Source of the DNA: Thioalkalivibrio sp.
GTDB lineage: Bacteria > Pseudomonadota > Gammaproteobacteria > SpSt-1174
DNA: 5,514 nucleotides
Direction of reading: 5' to 3'
Assembly (NCBI GenBank): GCA_011046015.1
Contig: DSBO01000098.1
Coordinates: 1 to 5,514 of the forward strand
Both the position numbers and the translations under genes were made by a program. Position 1 is the first letter of the stretch; each line of letters begins with the position of its first letter. The notes below the pieces were generated by a model. That model was not told where the DNA came from. It did no database searches and saw only the letters and a program-made list of their open reading frames with translations. This document shows positions 5,443 through 5,514 of the stretch, piece after piece.

Positions 5443-5514
5443 GAAAGCCCTCCGCTATTCGGTAATCGGTAGTGCGGGAGGGGACGTCGAGGGAGGACAC
5501 ACGGCACTAGGCAG
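5443..5514 (-). promoter_or_regulatory. Leader of the corrinoid operon: SD-hiding hairpin and possible 3' edge of a cobalamin riboswitch
   Basis: Read on the minus strand, the leader starts with CTGCC, equal to the last five bases of the B12-box consensus (ACCTGCC), and ends with the receptor's Shine-Dalgarno GGAGGG (5453-5448). Upstream, CCCCTCCCGC (complement of 5474-5483) can pair with GCGGAGGG (5455-5448), with one bulged C, enclosing about 18 bases. That would bury the ribosome site, the usual way Gram-negative cobalamin riboswitches act. The five-base match alone is weak; the pairing is directly visible. The aptamer itself would lie beyond the window, and no promoter is visible here. 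Confidence 0.4.

Overview
The window reads as ordinary chromosomal DNA of a GC-rich Gram-negative bacterium. An outer-membrane TonB-dependent receptor, a Mak-type sugar kinase very close to the enterobacterial enzyme and a DsrE2-family sulfur protein together suggest a gammaproteobacterium, possibly a sulfur-metabolising one. That assignment is inference. All genes I accept lie on the minus strand, so transcription runs from the right edge to the left. The long plus-strand reading frames are GC-driven shadows.

Right and middle part (5514 down to about 1323): a tight four-gene unit. In order of transcription it holds a leader, a BtuB-like TonB-dependent receptor, a PduO-type ATP:cob(I)alamin adenosyltransferase, a ROK-family fructokinase (Mak) and a small polytopic membrane protein resembling the DUF6580 family. 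Gaps between genes are 16, 57 and 31 bases. A strong intrinsic terminator (12-bp perfect stem plus T-run) closes the unit. The simplest reading is a corrinoid uptake and activation operon: the receptor brings corrinoid across the outer membrane, the adenosyltransferase makes adenosylcobalamin, and the membrane protein is a candidate inner-membrane partner. No BtuCDF-like ABC importer is present in the window. The leader can fold so as to hide the receptor's Shine-Dalgarno sequence, and its outermost bases match the last five bases of the cobalamin-riboswitch B12 box, so a riboswitch probably starts just outside the window.

Left part (about 1265 down to 1): a second unit with its own good sigma70-type promoter (perfect TTGACA, 17-base spacer). 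It encodes a DsrE2-like sulfur-relay protein with a Met-Pro repeat, then a perfect 12-bp hairpin capped by a UUCG tetraloop, then a TetR-family repressor. The repressor's stop overlaps (ATGA) the start of a further gene that runs off the left edge. The likely job is regulated handling of reactive sulfur, but the inducer and target are not visible.

I see no RNA genes, mobile elements, CRISPR arrays or broken genes. The only longer non-coding stretch (1197-1378) is accounted for by a promoter and a terminator. Most of the window is readily classified. The points that stand out are the unexplained membrane protein and sugar kinase inside a corrinoid operon, the leader structure, and the DsrE2/TetR pair.
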